Shown: positions 22,997-35,966 of the stretch, one piece after another | Layout: every line of letters begins with the position of its first letter | How positions within the stretch are numbered: the first letter of the stretch is position 1 | Assembly (NCBI RefSeq): GCF_002105155.1 | Contig: NW_019028981.1 | Span: 1,466,501 to 1,530,500 of the forward strand | Origin: Lobosporangium transversale | Taxonomy: Eukaryota > Mortierellomycota > Mortierellomycetes > Mortierellales > Mortierellaceae | Direction of reading: 5' to 3' | DNA: 64,000 nucleotides | Program-made: the position numbers and the translations under genes | The notes under the pieces: generated by a model | Seen by the model: the letters and a program-made list of their open reading frames with translations, nothing else | Told to the model about the DNA's origin: nothing | Databases searched by the model: none

Positions 22997-24884
22997 TTAG
23001 ATTTTGATGTTGCCGAGATCAAACACTTCATAGTCCTTGGGGTAAGCACCTTTGCTCAGCTTCCTCTGTGAAGCTACAACGATTTTATAGACGCCAGATG
23101 GTAAGCTAGTAGGCTTTGTCGAAGTCTTGGACCCCATAACCTGACCTTCCCACATCCAGGACCCAAAGACAAGTTTACCTTCTTTTTGCGACAAGTCTCT
23201 GCCACGGGGGTCGCGCGCTGTACCAGCCTTGGTGTGAAGGTATCCTTTAAAAGCATTTTCGGAGTCATAGACACGGATCTCTCCTGAAGGTGTATGTGAG
23301 CCTAGGCGAGTTAGGATCACAGGGATCGTCTCTGTCAAGTCAAAGTAGTAGACACCCCCGTCTGGTACCTTAGTTAGGTTACCAGTCTTGGCATCCAAAG
23401 CAAGCAAGGTCGGGAATCCAAGATCAGTGTCCATGATAGGAACCTCGGAAACGTCTCCCTTCAGGCCAATGTAAGGGACGTTTACAGGAACACCGCCCTT
23501 GGATGAAGGGGTTGCAACAAGATAGCCAGAGTACAATGGAAACTGAGAACGCTCTCCAGCAGAAGGTTCACTGAACCGGATGGTGATTTTAGCGGATTTC
23601 CCAGCTGGAATCTTGACTGTGGTGGTCGAGAATATGACTGATGCGTAATCTGCTTCTACCAAGGGCTCCAACAGAGGGAAACTGTTCTTATTAGGGTATG
23701 AATTAAGGGCATCAGCTGGCACGTGCGATAGAGTGTAGGTTTCAGCCTTCTTGCCATGGTTTGTGAGAGTAATTTGGGCAGTTTTCTGGAGGTGGTTCGT
23801 ATCCAACAGATCGAGGTGATCGGGGGTGATAGAGGAAACGGTAGTGAGAGCATTGTAGACATTGACCAGCCCAGCGCCTTGTTTCACAGCCGAGGTATAA
23901 GTATTTGTATCAGCATTCTTAACGTAGGTGGCTGTATTCTTGAAGACCTTACGGACTTCATCACCACGTGGCTCGGATTTCTTTGCCTGGATGTAGAGAG
24001 CATGCGCACCAGCCATATACGGGGTAGCCATAGAGGTGCCGGATAAGACCTCGTATCCATTCTTTTTGAGAGGGAAGGTCGACAGAATGTTCCCACCAGG
24101 AGCCGAAATATCGGGTTTGGATCGGAGGTCACCATCTATTCCAAGAGAAGAGAAGCCGGATGGTCGACCACCTCCTTCAATCCGGAAAGTAGCAGGCTCT
24201 TTACCCCAAGTGAATTTGTTCTGAGGATTCTTTTTATAAGCAGTGATCAACTCCGTACCAGCCTTGTTTTCAATAGATGCCATAGGGAACTCTGGGATAC
24301 CAGCGATGGATACTAAGCCAAAGGGGACGGACTGAATTAAGACACCAGCTGCACCAGCTTCCTTGGCAATTGCACCACGGGTACTAGACTTGCAACGTGT
24401 GAAATCTCCGAGCAGGAGTACAACCTTACCCTTGACGTCCAAACCCTTATACGCGTCCGTGTCACATCCATCTGTAAGTGTACCGTTCTGATAGTGGATA
24501 GGGACTGGGGTGGCAGAAGCAGGGAGGCTGATGGCCTTGCCATAGCCATCTGAAGGCTTGTAAGCATATCTGTTTCCAGCGTAGGTGAAGTAAGGGTACA
24601 GTCCCACAATATTGTCAATGGAAGCGACTGAGGTAGAGAGGTCACCAAGGCCTGCATCAGAGACCATCCAAATGCCTTGGTCTCCGTCGTTGCCAGCTGC
24701 AGCAAGGATAGCCATCCCCTTGGCAATCAGCTTGTCACCGAGAACAGCCTGTGGGTTGCTCTTGAATGCGGACCCACCTCCCAGGGACAGGTTGATGAGC
24801 TAAAATGGGATTGTTTGTATACGTCAATTTTTGTTTCGTGTTTCGGAAATTTTTTTTTTAGCGTATAGCACACTTTCGCTAAAC

Positions 24885-24915
<31 letters not shown>

Positions 24916-25775
24916 TAAACATCTCTAAGTGCATTTTTTTGACTTACATCCATGCCATCGTGGTATGCTCGCTCCATTGCAGCTAGGATTACATCGTCTG
25001 CAGAACTACCCTCGCATCCAAAGACACGGTATGCACCCAAAGTTGCTTCAGGGGCTACACCCACAAATGGTTGTGGGGGCTTGGGATTGGTTTTGATTTC
25101 CAATGCATTCGCTCCAATGATACCTGCGACATGTGAACCGTGGCCGTCACAGTCCATAGGGTCAGGACCAGGTGTAGGCTTGTTTTCACCATTGTATTGA
25201 TCTCCTACAAAGTCCCATCCATATGCAACACGACAGTTTTTTCCAAAACATCCTTTGGTGGAGCCATGAGTAGCAAAGGCTGGGTGCTTGTAGTCAATAC
25301 CAGTGTCAATCACTCCAACTTTAACGCCTCTACCTGTCAGTTTCAATTTACGATGAACAATGTCAACACCTGTCATTGAATGGTATGATGTTACTGCAGG
25401 ATCGGTGGCATTGATATCAGCAGGGCGGGTCTTTGGGATGGAGTATAATTGGATAGGCCAGACGTTCTTGATAGTGGGGATGGCTGCTAGGTCGTTACCA
25501 TCGTGGTTAGAGAGGACAGAGATGGCTGCTCCGTTGAAGATGCCATACTCATTGCGGATCTCATAAGCGATCTGATGATCATTCAGAGATGTATAGGCAC
25601 TTGGATGCATAATCCCATCTTCATATTCAATGATGTAGCCACGAGCGATAGTTGGGGCCAATGATGATGTTGGTTTTGTAGGCTCTGATGAACTGGCTTT
25701 GAAATTGTGGAATGTTCCTGCAGAGACAAGAGTCACGGCAGTGAGAACCGAAACAATAGTGTTGAGGATCTTCAT
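22997..25775 (-). CDS. Secreted subtilisin-like serine protease (S8A) with PA domain
   Basis: Exons 25775-24948 and 24799-22997 give 876 residues. A signal peptide ends near residue 19 (hydrophobic segment then VSAG). An inhibitor-I9-like propeptide follows (about 45-110). The catalytic triad is visible: D157 (VGVIDTGID), H212 (DGHGSHVAG) and S532 (LSGTSMATP), with the oxyanion-hole Asn in AAAGND near 313. A protease-associated domain is inserted between His and Ser (about 365-445), as in minor extracellular protease Vpr and plant or fungal relatives. An Fn3-like (DUF1034) region follows the catalytic domain. It is expected to be secreted and to degrade extracellular protein. Exon 1 and 2 are separated by an intron with a 27-base A run. 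Confidence 0.94.
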
Positions 25776-26825
25776 TCTATAAGGAAACCAAGGGTGTGTT
25801 TCTGATAATTAAACAGTGTAATACAAAGATACTGCAGTGAAAGAAGGTTTCATTAATGGTGATGTGGGGAATAGAAAGAGACCAACAGCAATGGTCAAAG
25901 GAAGGAATGAAAGCAAACAGAAGAAAAAAGTAGACTAGGAACAGAATTAACCGAGCGAGAGAAAGAGGGGGATGTGGAGGGGAAGGATGGAGAGGAGGAT
26001 AAGGAGGAGGATAGGGAGGAGGAAGATGAGGAGGAGGCTGAAGAGGAGGGAGTAGGATAGGGATGAAGTTTTGAGAAAAGAGGGGGGTTGTCCCTTTTAA
26101 ATCTGTGCAAAGGCCATGTGCGGCTGTGTATCAGTAATGGCATCAAGGCAAACAAACAAACAAACCAGTACACTGCCAAGAAGAAATCTGATGCATCTGA
26201 TCTGGTTCGAGAACATATCATGCTAACCGCATGTCAAAAACAAAGTTACTGAGATTTGGATGAAGTATGCAACAGTAACATGTAGATTTATAGCAATAGG
26301 GATATACATGTGTTTGTGGTCATGGTCTTTTTTTTTTTTTTTTTTTTTAAATTAGTCTTGGTTATGCATCACTGCCAATGAGAATCAAGTAAAGCTGTTC
26401 TGCCTGTGCACTAGAGACAAATAAGAACAAAAAAACTGTCAACAAATGAATATCGCCTTACGCTTCTTGATGCCAATCGTAGTGTAAAAGTACAATTATA
26501 GAAAAAGCGCCTCCTTGAAGACTCTCTCCTTGATTTGCAAAGTGGAGCAGTGTGAACAATGTGTATAGTCCATGACATAGTTTTTTTATTTATTACCTTA
26601 ATTTTAACAAAAAAAAAAAAAAAAAAAAAAGAAAGATAGAAGAAAGAAAGAGAGTCTTTTTGGTGAAGACTGATCAAATGACTGACCGTTAGAAGTTAGG
26701 AAGGAATGCTATTCTTTATAGACAAGGCAAAGGCATAACAAGAAACAATTGACTAGACCAGACAAGGAAAAAAGAATAAAAAAATTAGTGGCAATATCCT
26801 CGTTTCTCATAGGCGTCAGAGCGTG

Positions 26826-26856
<31 letters not shown>

Positions 26857-27348
26857 CGGATACTGCATGAAGAGGAACCTTGATCACAATGATGTCAAAA
26901 GATAAAAAGTGAAGAAGAACAGTAAGCGCAGCAAATATTGTTTCTAGTTGAAATGAAAGAATAAAGCTTCCCAAAGCCTCTGGTTGTTCCTGGACCCTTA
27001 CATGATTCCTGAACATCCCTTGCAATCATTGTAAAAAAAGCTTTTTTTTTTTTTTTTTTTTTTTTTAATCCAGCTTATAGAAAAGAAAATCAAGGCAATA
27101 CATGATGAAGACTAGTTGCTGGTAATACAAAGATCTCCTAAGAACCAAAATGTTTGTCTTTGATCTATTTTTATTTGTCGACTTTTGTGTCAACATTGTC
27201 GTTTGTGCGCGCAATGGTAAATAATTTTCACTCGACAAACGCCATTGTTACACAGTCCATGTCATTCCTGATCCAAAATAGAATATCATTAACAGTAACG
27301 TCGCTCCCATCAACAATCATTATTAATATCATATTGTCACTGTCATCA
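25776..27348. other. Protease promoter and 3' region of the large unknown gene
   Basis: The part next to the protease is purine-rich on the + strand at 25910-26090, so it is a CT-rich leader for the minus-strand gene. Homopolymer runs occur at 26328-26348, 26609-26630, 26825-26855 and 27041-27066. I see no gene. Confidence 0.45.
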
Positions 27349-30300
27349 TCAGATATAGCCATTGACCATAATTGTTGGCCTCTCATCATCGGCTCGTCTA
27401 CTCATCATCGCCTTCTTCATCAACTCCTGTTGAAAATGCAAAGCCTCTTCAGGAGTCGGTCCAGGGACAGAGATTGAGCACGACTCTAACGCACAACTCA
27501 TGTCCGGAATGGCATCTAACAACTTGTTCAGCATCTCTCCCGATATCGGACTCGCTACTTCCAACTGGAACATTCGGATCTCTCTAAAATCTAGCGCTTG
27601 CAACAAAAAGTACCAATCTTCTGCTTGGATTTCAACATCTTGGATTGAAACATCATCCAATGGTGCAATCCTCTGTGGACACTCAAACGCTGCACTCGCC
27701 AGTTCAAACGCGCCTGAGACATGCTGATTTATAAATGCTTCTGTGAACCCGGAAATTTCTTCCAGTCTCATAACAAACTCGCGTTGTTGCTGTTGGTAAT
27801 CATGATCCTGCTGATCCTGCTGATCCTGCTGTTGTTGTTTATCGCTGTCATTCTCGTGGCGACGTTGATGATAATTAGCGCTTATTCCGTTATTGTTATT
27901 ATGAACAGTAGCTCCTCCATTCCTGGCCCCACTTTTACCCGAAGCGCAGCGAGCAGCATGCTCTTCCCACAGTTCTCTGATCGGTGCGCTCTTGTAAAAT
28001 AACACCTCCGTGAACCATTTCTGATCCAATAATTGTCCATTCTTGACCCTGATAGAAATAGTTTTTAGGCTCGGTAAGATGGCTGTTTGAGGTGTCTTGG
28101 CCGCTAGATACTGAAGCATTCTTTGGGTGTTCGCCCCCCATACATCAAACATCGTCACCTTCGTCCCAATCGATATCATAAAATCTATAGACTTCCTAAG
28201 TGCTTCGGTCTGCATTCGTTCCTTGGCTTGATCTGAATTGGTAAGCATCTTTTTCTTCGTCTTCTTTTGGCCATTCACTGCTACAGCTTTACTGTTATTC
28301 TTCGGAATCTGCTGTCCCTGACTTTGTCTCTCGCCTATAGTGCTGTCTTCCTCATCTGAATACCCAGCAATGCTCTTTTTCAGCTTTCGAATATCAACAA
28401 TCATATTAATATTCTCAAAACTACCTCGCAGAATAATTTTTCGAAGATCCTCGAGTGTAGAGTCCTCCATCAGATGTGCATCCATGATCAAGATTTTCTT
28501 CAGCTTGAATGGCCCCTTCCTGGGTCTCAATGACTTCTCTAATATTGCGGCATCTTGGGACGTAATGCCATAAATATCAAGGCTACTTAATGACGTTGCA
28601 TACTTTTGGAACATCGATGCTACTTTGTCACCCTCATGGGTCGTAATCCGGACCTTCATCTTGCTAGGATCCGACATATCTGACCATTGGAATTCGGAAG
28701 ACATGCGATGATGTCGCTGAAAGATTTGGAAAGTCTTGAGCGTTGGATGGTTTGCCATTAAGCTCTTGTAACTCTCGTAAATCTGACTAGGATCATCTTG
28801 GCCCACGATTTCGAGCTCAACTGTCACCAACCGCTTGTTACTCTTGATAATATGCCACACTCTCTTTCGATCACGCGCATACGAATAACCAAGATACAAA
28901 CTCGTCAGTATTCTGGAATGAAGGAAGCAGTTATCAGATTTCAAAAGGCCACGGTAATGAATCGTATCTTGGTTCCCACGCTTCTCGAGCCACTGTAACA
29001 AATCTCCCGTCTGATATTCAGAGTCCTCAATTTCGGCCCCTGGCTGACCCGGCTTCAAAAACTTAATCGACACGTTTTCATGTATATCCTCCATAACAAG
29101 ATTCAGCTTTGTGAAATGGTGAAGGCCCTCAAACATGCTTCGGATCCGCTGGACTCCATGGTCAATGTCTGTAACTAGGATCCTCATGTTGATTTTATTG
29201 ATATCCTTAGAACTTCGCTTGAAACGGACCAGCCGGAAACGCTGATCACTAGTCGTAAATGTCCTAGTAATATCGTACCGCTCATTGTAACCATAGAGCG
29301 ACGGGTCATCCTTCGGGCCTACATCCATCACAAATGCTTCAATGTTCTTGTTCTTGAGTACCTCAAAAATAATGTCGGAGTATCCATGTCCAAACCCGAG
29401 CACTTTTCCCGAATATGCAGAATCCGTCCGTACTTGAACCCGGACACAGGCAGCCTTGAACTTGGCAATCGCCTGACGGAGTTCCTCCTCGTCTTCATTG
29501 TTCATTTCCCAGTCCAAAAAGATGCGCAACACCGACGTTGTTACCAGCTTCTCTGCCAACTTGTAGTATTCGCGTGCCCGTTCGCGAGTCGTGATCACGA
29601 CTCGGAACGCGCCTGTCGAAGTCCTGAATTCTGTTACAGTAGATGCAGAGTCACCGGAGAAACGGAAGGCGCTGGTCCAAGCATCATTAGGTGACATGGT
29701 GACACAGTGATGCAAGCATACCCAACGTACGTCTCGCTCTGGCGTTAGGATTGGATGCGTGTCCTCCAGCATCCGACGAGGATCTCCCAAAAAAAAGAGA
29801 CTAGAGATGGCAGCAAAATCTCTCTTTCCCAGTGGTGTCACCGATGGAATATCACTAATTTTCGTTGACGAACCCGATGGATCTTGGTTCAAGAAGCTCT
29901 GACTACTCTTGACCTTTTGATTTTCCAGATAAATGATCGCCAATGTAATCCGTGTCTGTAGCTCTGGATCTTTCTCTGCAGGGAAACAGCACAAGATATC
30001 GTTCTCATGGTGCACTACACCAAACTTGAGAGCCTCTAAGATGGCCATCATATAATCCCCAAATCGCTCGATCATTGATTGCTCAACTGCTCTTGTCAAA
30101 GGATGTCCCCATGGGCAATCCGTCAGGTTTGAGTGAGCAAAGGTCGTACTTGCTCTTGAGCGTCCGCCACAGTCGCATAGAAAATGAACTGCGAAGTCTG
30201 ACCAGGATAGTTTACTGGCAACCTCCTCAAGTGCAGCTTGGCCAACATTGACTGCCCATGAGGCAGCTGGTAAAACGATAAAAAGTTTAGGTGCAGAAGC

Positions 30301-32094
30301 CTCAATCCATCGGTAGCGCTTGGTAAGGATCTCTTGGACACGCTTTCGGACCACGTTAGCAGCAGTCAACCTATTAGGGTCTGCAATCTCGCTGACATCG
30401 GGTAATGGACTCCAGCTTTGTGATGGTGAGATAGTCAAAGGCCCAATGCTGTTGTCAGCAGCAAGCTTGGTCGAAGGATTAATAGACGTTGATACTATGG
30501 TGCTTGAGGCAGTTGATTTCAAGCCCCGTGAAGCTGTTTCCATCGTCGCTGATGGTTCTAGAATCTTAGATACTTGATTACTCTCAGCAAAAGAGAGCAT
30601 GGATTCAGCTGCAACGGGTTCTATCTTCTCATCCTTTTCCTTTTTATCTTCGATGGCTTTGCTAAGCTGTTGTTGAGACGGAGATGGAGGCTGAGAATTT
30701 GCCTCCGACTCGACTTCTAGTTTTAGCTCTTCAACTTTGGCATCCTTATCCATATCGTCCGCCGCAGCGCATACCATAGCGCCTATTGCGACAGGACTTT
30801 TCGGTTGCTTATTCGATCCCGAAGCCGCAGTAGTTCTCCTCTTTTGGCGCGCATGTGCAGCTAGAATAATCTGACGTCTAGCCTGTTTAGTTTGCTTGGC
30901 TGTAGTAATTATCCTTGATTGGTTTCCACTACTGATGTTGTTATTATTGTCAACTAGATGGTGGCCACCATGAACAAGTTGATAGTTAGGCTTCCATTCC
31001 TGGAAAATCGCATGCTCGTCTGCAGATTTGGTAGGATGAGCAAAAAGCGATTGCATGCTGTTACTTAATTCCCTGCATTGACTCTCCTTGGCTGCATTAT
31101 CCGCTTTAGCAGTGGCCGCTGCTGTCTCGTCATTTCTATCAATTATCTCTCCCTGCTTGTCGTCACCACTATCTTCTATTTCTCCTTTGCCTTGGTCGTC
31201 TTCAGTGTCGTCTTTGCTTGGCTCTCTTTGTTTGACACTTCCTACACATTTGTCTTCATCACTCTCACTAATATCGAAGTCATCTGACGTATGGCCATAA
31301 GCAAATCCCGATCGTTGAGGTAATGATGGTGTTGAGGAACGAGATGATGACGATAACGATGATGCCATAGTTGTAGTTGTTGGATAATTCAGCATAACTT
31401 TTGCTCCAAATTTTTGCGCCTCTATCATTCCAGGGTTACTTGCTCCATTCAATGAAGGGCTGGTCTGTAGCAATGAGGCTGCCAAGTAAGTTTCCAAAAG
31501 ACTAGCTCCAAAGGTAACAGGGGTTTCCTTGTTGCTATGATCATTTTTGTTGCTAGTTCTACCGCCATTGCCTTGGGATGCAGGTAGAGGTTCACCACAA
31601 CCAAGGAGTTCCTGTTGTCCTGCTTGAAGCACATGCTTCAACTTTGCATGTTTCTTCTGCTGTTGCTGCTGTTGTAGATCGGCATAGATAATATCAAGAA
31701 TGGTATCTGGATGGTATTTGATGCCATGTGGGCGTACTCTATTAAGATAATATAAAAAAAAATCAATTAAACACGGTTGCTTTTCCCACATTGCTTACTA
31801 AATAGCATTTTTTTTATTAGTATTAGTTGAACATTCCTGTTGCTGATTTTTATACCTGTAAAGATCTTGATCTCGCATAAAGGGCACATAAACATCGTTG
31901 TGCTGTACACGCACAACTCCTGGGAAGCAGTCAGTGATATCGGTCCAGATCACGTACCACTCTCGAGTGATTGGATGTTGAACTGCAGGGATACGTACAG
32001 GGTAAGGATGACTAGGAGCACGGAAGGCTTGAAAGACTGTTGTGGTGGTGGCGGTTGAAGAAGTCTCAGGAGCTTCATGGTGAAATGTGGCCAT
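27349..32094 (-). CDS. Large 1,542-residue protein of unknown function
   Basis: Exons 32094-31856 and 31738-27349 join in phase. Residues about 25-100 form a compact module (FQAFRAPSHPYPVRIPAVQ... then YHPDTILDIIY). Long Ser/Asn/Gln-rich and acidic disorder follows (about 110-480). A folded core begins near residue 485 with APKLFIVLPAASWAV, FAVHFLCDCG and a helical FGDYMMAILEALKFG. I recall similar FIVLP...FLCECG blocks in many large proteins of Mortierella relatives, but could not check this. Downstream segments have a leucine-rich-repeat-like rhythm (for example STLEDLRKIILRG). No catalytic motif, signal peptide or membrane segment is seen. It faces RNase H2C across a 322-bp shared promoter. 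Confidence 0.75.
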
Positions 32095-32416
32095 GGTTTC
32101 CTTTTGAAAAAGGAGAATAAAAAAAAAAAAAAAAAAAAAAAGAGGTGGAAGAAAGAGAGGAATATGAGAAAGGAGAAAGGGTTTTTGATTAGTTTCTATA
32201 TTGTATATAAGTGAATGAGAAAGAAGTGAAGCGAAATGAATGTGAAAATGGCGTTGTATACTTGTACCTGATAAAGAAATATTTAAATGAACGATTCTAT
32301 GTTTTACAAGTCACTTTCGAACTACCATTGTCCATTCTATGTCTTGAACAACACACGAGTTTTTTTTTTTTTTTTACTGTTAATACAGGGAGCTATAAAA
32401 AAGAAAAAAAGATCCA
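32095..32416. promoter_or_regulatory. Short divergent promoter region
   Basis: This 322-bp gap separates the start codons of the large unknown gene (-) and RNase H2C (+). It is AT-rich, with an A run at 32119-32141 and a T run at 32361-32375. No specific site was recognised; a bidirectional promoter is inferred from the spacing. Confidence 0.5.
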
Positions 32417-33067
32417 ATGGAATCCATTCTCGAACAACCAGTGGCAACATTGCCTTCGCCCAAACAACTAGATCACACAACGTTACATCTCTTGCCTTGT
32501 GGGATCCACCACGACGGAAACGCTAATATCAAGAGTTTTTTCTTTCTTGTCGATGGAGAATATCCTCCACCTTCTTTACAGAAAGTAAGCGTCTCTAAAA
32601 CAACTGAAGTTAATACAGCCACTACCGCTGTACCTACATTGACTCCAGGAACGTCAGAACCAACAACAATAACAACAGCAACAACAGAAGCAGTTTCCAC
32701 AATTGAATCAATCGCTGTCACTAAACCATCCGTTCCTGAAGTTTCCTTCCGTGGCCGCACACTCAAGGGTACGGTGATCCAAGTCCCTGAAGGATACAAA
32801 GGAAGTATTTACAAACCCTATGAAGCTCCAGTCAAATCATTTCAACAATCCCACCCACAACACCAAGATGTGAATATGGAAGAAGAAGAATATGAAGCTA
32901 TGTTGAAGGATATGCAAGAAGATCGAAAGCGACTAAGGACCGAAGCTCAGTTTGACGAGTTTATGGTGTGGGGCCATGATGAACAACCTACGTACAAGAA
33001 TGAAAAAGTCCTTCGTGCAATGCAATGGTTTGACATTGCAAAAATCTTGCACGAACCACTGTGTTAA
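32417..33067 (+). CDS. RNASEH2C: Ribonuclease H2 subunit C
   Basis: A single-exon frame of 216 residues. The N-terminal LHLLPCGIHHDGNANIKSFF and, after a Thr-rich insertion, VSFRGRTLKGTVIQVPEGYKG match the conserved core of RNase H2C (human: HLLPCEV, SFRGRCLRGEEVAVPPG). The C-terminal FMVWGHDEQP resembles the FTLWGLE segment that closes the human core. The subunit is not catalytic; with subunit B it holds the catalytic A subunit in the nuclear enzyme that removes ribonucleotides from DNA and RNA from hybrids. The Thr/Val-rich insert of about 60 residues between the two core halves is fungal-style padding. Overall identity is low, as is usual for this subunit. Confidence 0.85.
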   Translation: MESILEQPVATLPSPKQLDHTTLHLLPCGIHHDGNANIKSFFFLVDGEYPPPSLQKVSVSKTTEVNTATTAVPTLTPGTSEPTTITTATTEAVSTIESIAVTKPSVPEVSFRGRTLKGTVIQVPEGYKGSIYKPYEAPVKSFQQSHPQHQDVNMEEEEYEAMLKDMQEDRKRLRTEAQFDEFMVWGHDEQPTYKNEKVLRAMQWFDIAKILHEPLC

Positions 33068-33183
33068 CATTAGCATTTCTATTAAGTATCAAGCATTGAA
33101 GGAGCTAGAGACTTGTTAGGATCTTTTGCGGTTTTTCTAATTGATATAATTGTACAATAAATTACTCTTCAAATCAGAGCAAC

Positions 33184-33214
<31 letters not shown>

Positions 33215-33391
33215 TGTTTTTATTAATGGATTGTTCTATTTTTTTTTTTTTTTTTTTTGATTCCTTGATTTGATGAAGATAATGTGCTGCTTAAAACTAA
33301 GAAAAAAAAAATTACGAGACAAACGATAAAGAAACAGGTCGTTAGGCTATGAAGGAAGCTGCAGCATCATAAAAAAAAAAAAAAAAGCAGA
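33068..33391. other. Convergent spacer with two T runs
   Basis: T runs at 33188-33215 and 33240-33259 and A runs at 33302-33311 and 33371-33386 dominate this stretch between two gene 3' ends. No gene is seen. Confidence 0.6.
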
Positions 33392-33710
33392 TCAAACCCT
33401 TTTCAACATTCTTACTCTAATCTGATAGTTGCCTGCTTTGGTCATGTATCGGACCCACTTGACAGATTGATAATTACTCTTCTCAAAGACCTTCAAGAAC
33501 CGGACCAGCAGTCCCGAAGACGTGAACATAAGAACCTGGAAATCCATTGAGATTGGTGGACGTGACCACGCCTTTTTGTGTGTCATTGCTGTCAGGTTTG
33601 CTTCAGCCGTCAACATATACTCGGACTGGCCTTGGAACCGAGGGATCCTTTGTGGATCAAGAAAAAATTAAATGTGGGAGTTAGGTCCAGGAATGCAGGA
33701 AGGATATATT

Positions 33711-33744
<34 letters not shown>

Positions 33745-34012
33745 TAAAATAAAATATATACAAATAGTAGACTTACTTCCAAACAATCGAGTTCTCGCCC
33801 GGGACGTACTTCGCCTTGCCTGCAGAGGCCGAGCATGTCACGCCAGCCGTGTTGAGTGGAGTTGGAATATTGAGCACTACATTGTTGGCATTCAGCTTGG
33901 ATGAAAAGTTGGCCTTGACCAGCACACGATATTCAATCTTGGATTTCCCAATCTCTGTCACGACAGGGTGTACTTTGAATGGCAAGTTGATGTTGTCAGA
34001 AGTACGATATCT

Positions 34013-34045
<33 letters not shown>

Positions 34046-34300
34046 ATAAGCATGTATAAATCAGCATGTATAAAGTCAACATGTATATCTTTTTTTTTTT
34101 TTTTTTTTTTTTTAAAGATAAATCAAAAGAGCATAAACTCCATGAACCAAGATAATGTACCTCATGAGTTCGAATTCACCGTCAGGAGGTATAAAGCTGA
34201 TGGTGCGATCACTGTCAAACTTGCCCAGCTTGACGCACTGGTGGAACTGACAGTCGTCAATCTCGACTGTGTTGGATGATCTCCTACATCAATTTTTTTT

Positions 34301-34338
<38 letters not shown>

Positions 34339-35397
34339 AACGATAAGAAAACGAGAAAACGAGAAAAGAGAAAAGAAAAAGAAAAGAAGCTTCTCAACAT
34401 ACTTCCGATTAGAAGGGTCTTTCTCCAAGAGGACTTTGTCATTCAATCCGAATTTACACTCGGGCGTGCCAGACAGATAAGCCCTCATCATGATTTGACC
34501 AGCTACATCAGCTCTCAGCACGTTGCCCTGTACACTTAACAACAAGTTAACAGACTCAATCACATCAATAAACGCTTCATTCTTGCGGTACTTCACATCA
34601 CTCCTTCGCCATGATGTCGCTCCTGTCGCCTGGATCGTAATTCGAGCAGAGTCCTCCATAATCGCTCGCTCTGATTTCACAGACTCTGTTGTAATATACA
34701 TCTTGAGCGTATCTGGGTCACTGTTCTGGGGATATCCAAAGTCAAGGACCTCTTTTTTTTAAAAAGATTTGAATACAATATATGATTGTTAATATTCCCT
34801 TCCTTTCTCGCTTTCTCACAACTCCTCTTCTTTCTTTACTTACCATCTAGCAATTCATAAATAACCACAAAGTTGGCTTTGACAGCGTCTTCATCCAGTT
34901 TTCCGAAATACGATCGCCCCACATTAATCACTCGATAACAGAATTCAAAAATCAATGCTGCATTGGCGTTCCATTTCGTCAACGCCACAATATACAGGTT
35001 CTCGTGTCGGACATGAAAGAATGAAGTCGAACCCAGTGTGATAATAGGAGAACGCACATCTGTATTCGAAATCACTTGAATACGAAAGATGTCTGCAATC
35101 GAACGTCTATTTTTTTTTGTTTTTTAATTCAAAAATTAAAATTAATAGGTCAATGATTCCGATCTTTATCTCCATGGCATGGTCGTACGGACGAATACAT
35201 TCACTTTTAGATATGATAGTTGTTATTTTGTGCTGTGCTGGAATGTTCAGTTTTAGCTTTCTTTCATTCTCTCATTCTCTCTTTCATTCTTTCATTCTTT
35301 ATTATTTCCCTTCTTGTCCTTACTTGAGGTCTTGACGGTACAGTCTCGAGATGAGGACCTCTCCCTTCTGGTTGTAGATGAAGAATGCGCTGATCAT
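33392..35397 (-). CDS. AP-2 complex subunit mu, 6 exons
   Basis: Exons 35397-35324, 35106-34844, 34751-34403, 34283-34161, 34010-33777, 33647-33392 join to 432 residues, the usual length of mu2 (about 435). The N-terminus [21 protein letters not shown] and the following longin-like domain (about 1-140) lead into the mu-homology domain (about 165-432; [19 protein letters not shown]). That domain binds YxxPhi sorting signals and phosphoinositides. The C-terminus [18 protein letters not shown] resembles mu2 (KWVRYIGRSGIYETRC in animals) more than mu1. The protein selects cargo for clathrin-mediated endocytosis at the plasma membrane. Three introns hold T or A runs of 20-31 bases. Confidence 0.93.
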
Positions 35398-35966
35398 TTT
35401 TTTATGACTTGCGAGTGTGACAAGGGAATGTGCGTGTATATGAATATGTATGAAAAGTGGTCCTAATGAATGTCACCGTTTCACCCTATCTTTTTTTTCT
35501 TCCTTTCATAAAAGGGTAGCCAATGTATGAATGTCTGTCAATGTAATCCAATGAGACGGGTAGGAGTTGGATGTATTTTTAACAGCGCGTTGTTCCTGAA
35601 ATAGCTTCCTTTGCTTTTCTCTTGGTTCAAGAAAAAAAGAGAGGCAGTTAAATGAATAAAAAAAATGTAAAGATAAAAAGAAAGAATTAACAAATAGAAA
35701 CATCCAAGAGATGGAGAGAATGGAGAGAATGAAGAGGATGGAGGAAAACAAAAAAGGGATGATGTAAAAAAAGAATGCAGGATGATAAAAAAAAGTTTAA
35801 AAAGAATGTGGACATGCAAAAGAGATGAAGGCAGTTGAAATAAACCTTCTCTGAGAGCATTTTATCTCATGCCTGAGAAATTAATCATTCATGTCTCTGT
35901 GGCTCTGTGGCTGAAGGATATCAAATTTTATTAACAGAAAAGTATATATATTTTACATCTTTTTCT
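35398..35966. other. Spacer between AP-2 mu and the derlin gene
   Basis: It should hold the AP-2 mu promoter and the derlin 3' UTR. It is AT-rich and purine-rich on the + strand from 35630 to 35830. No gene is seen. Confidence 0.5.
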
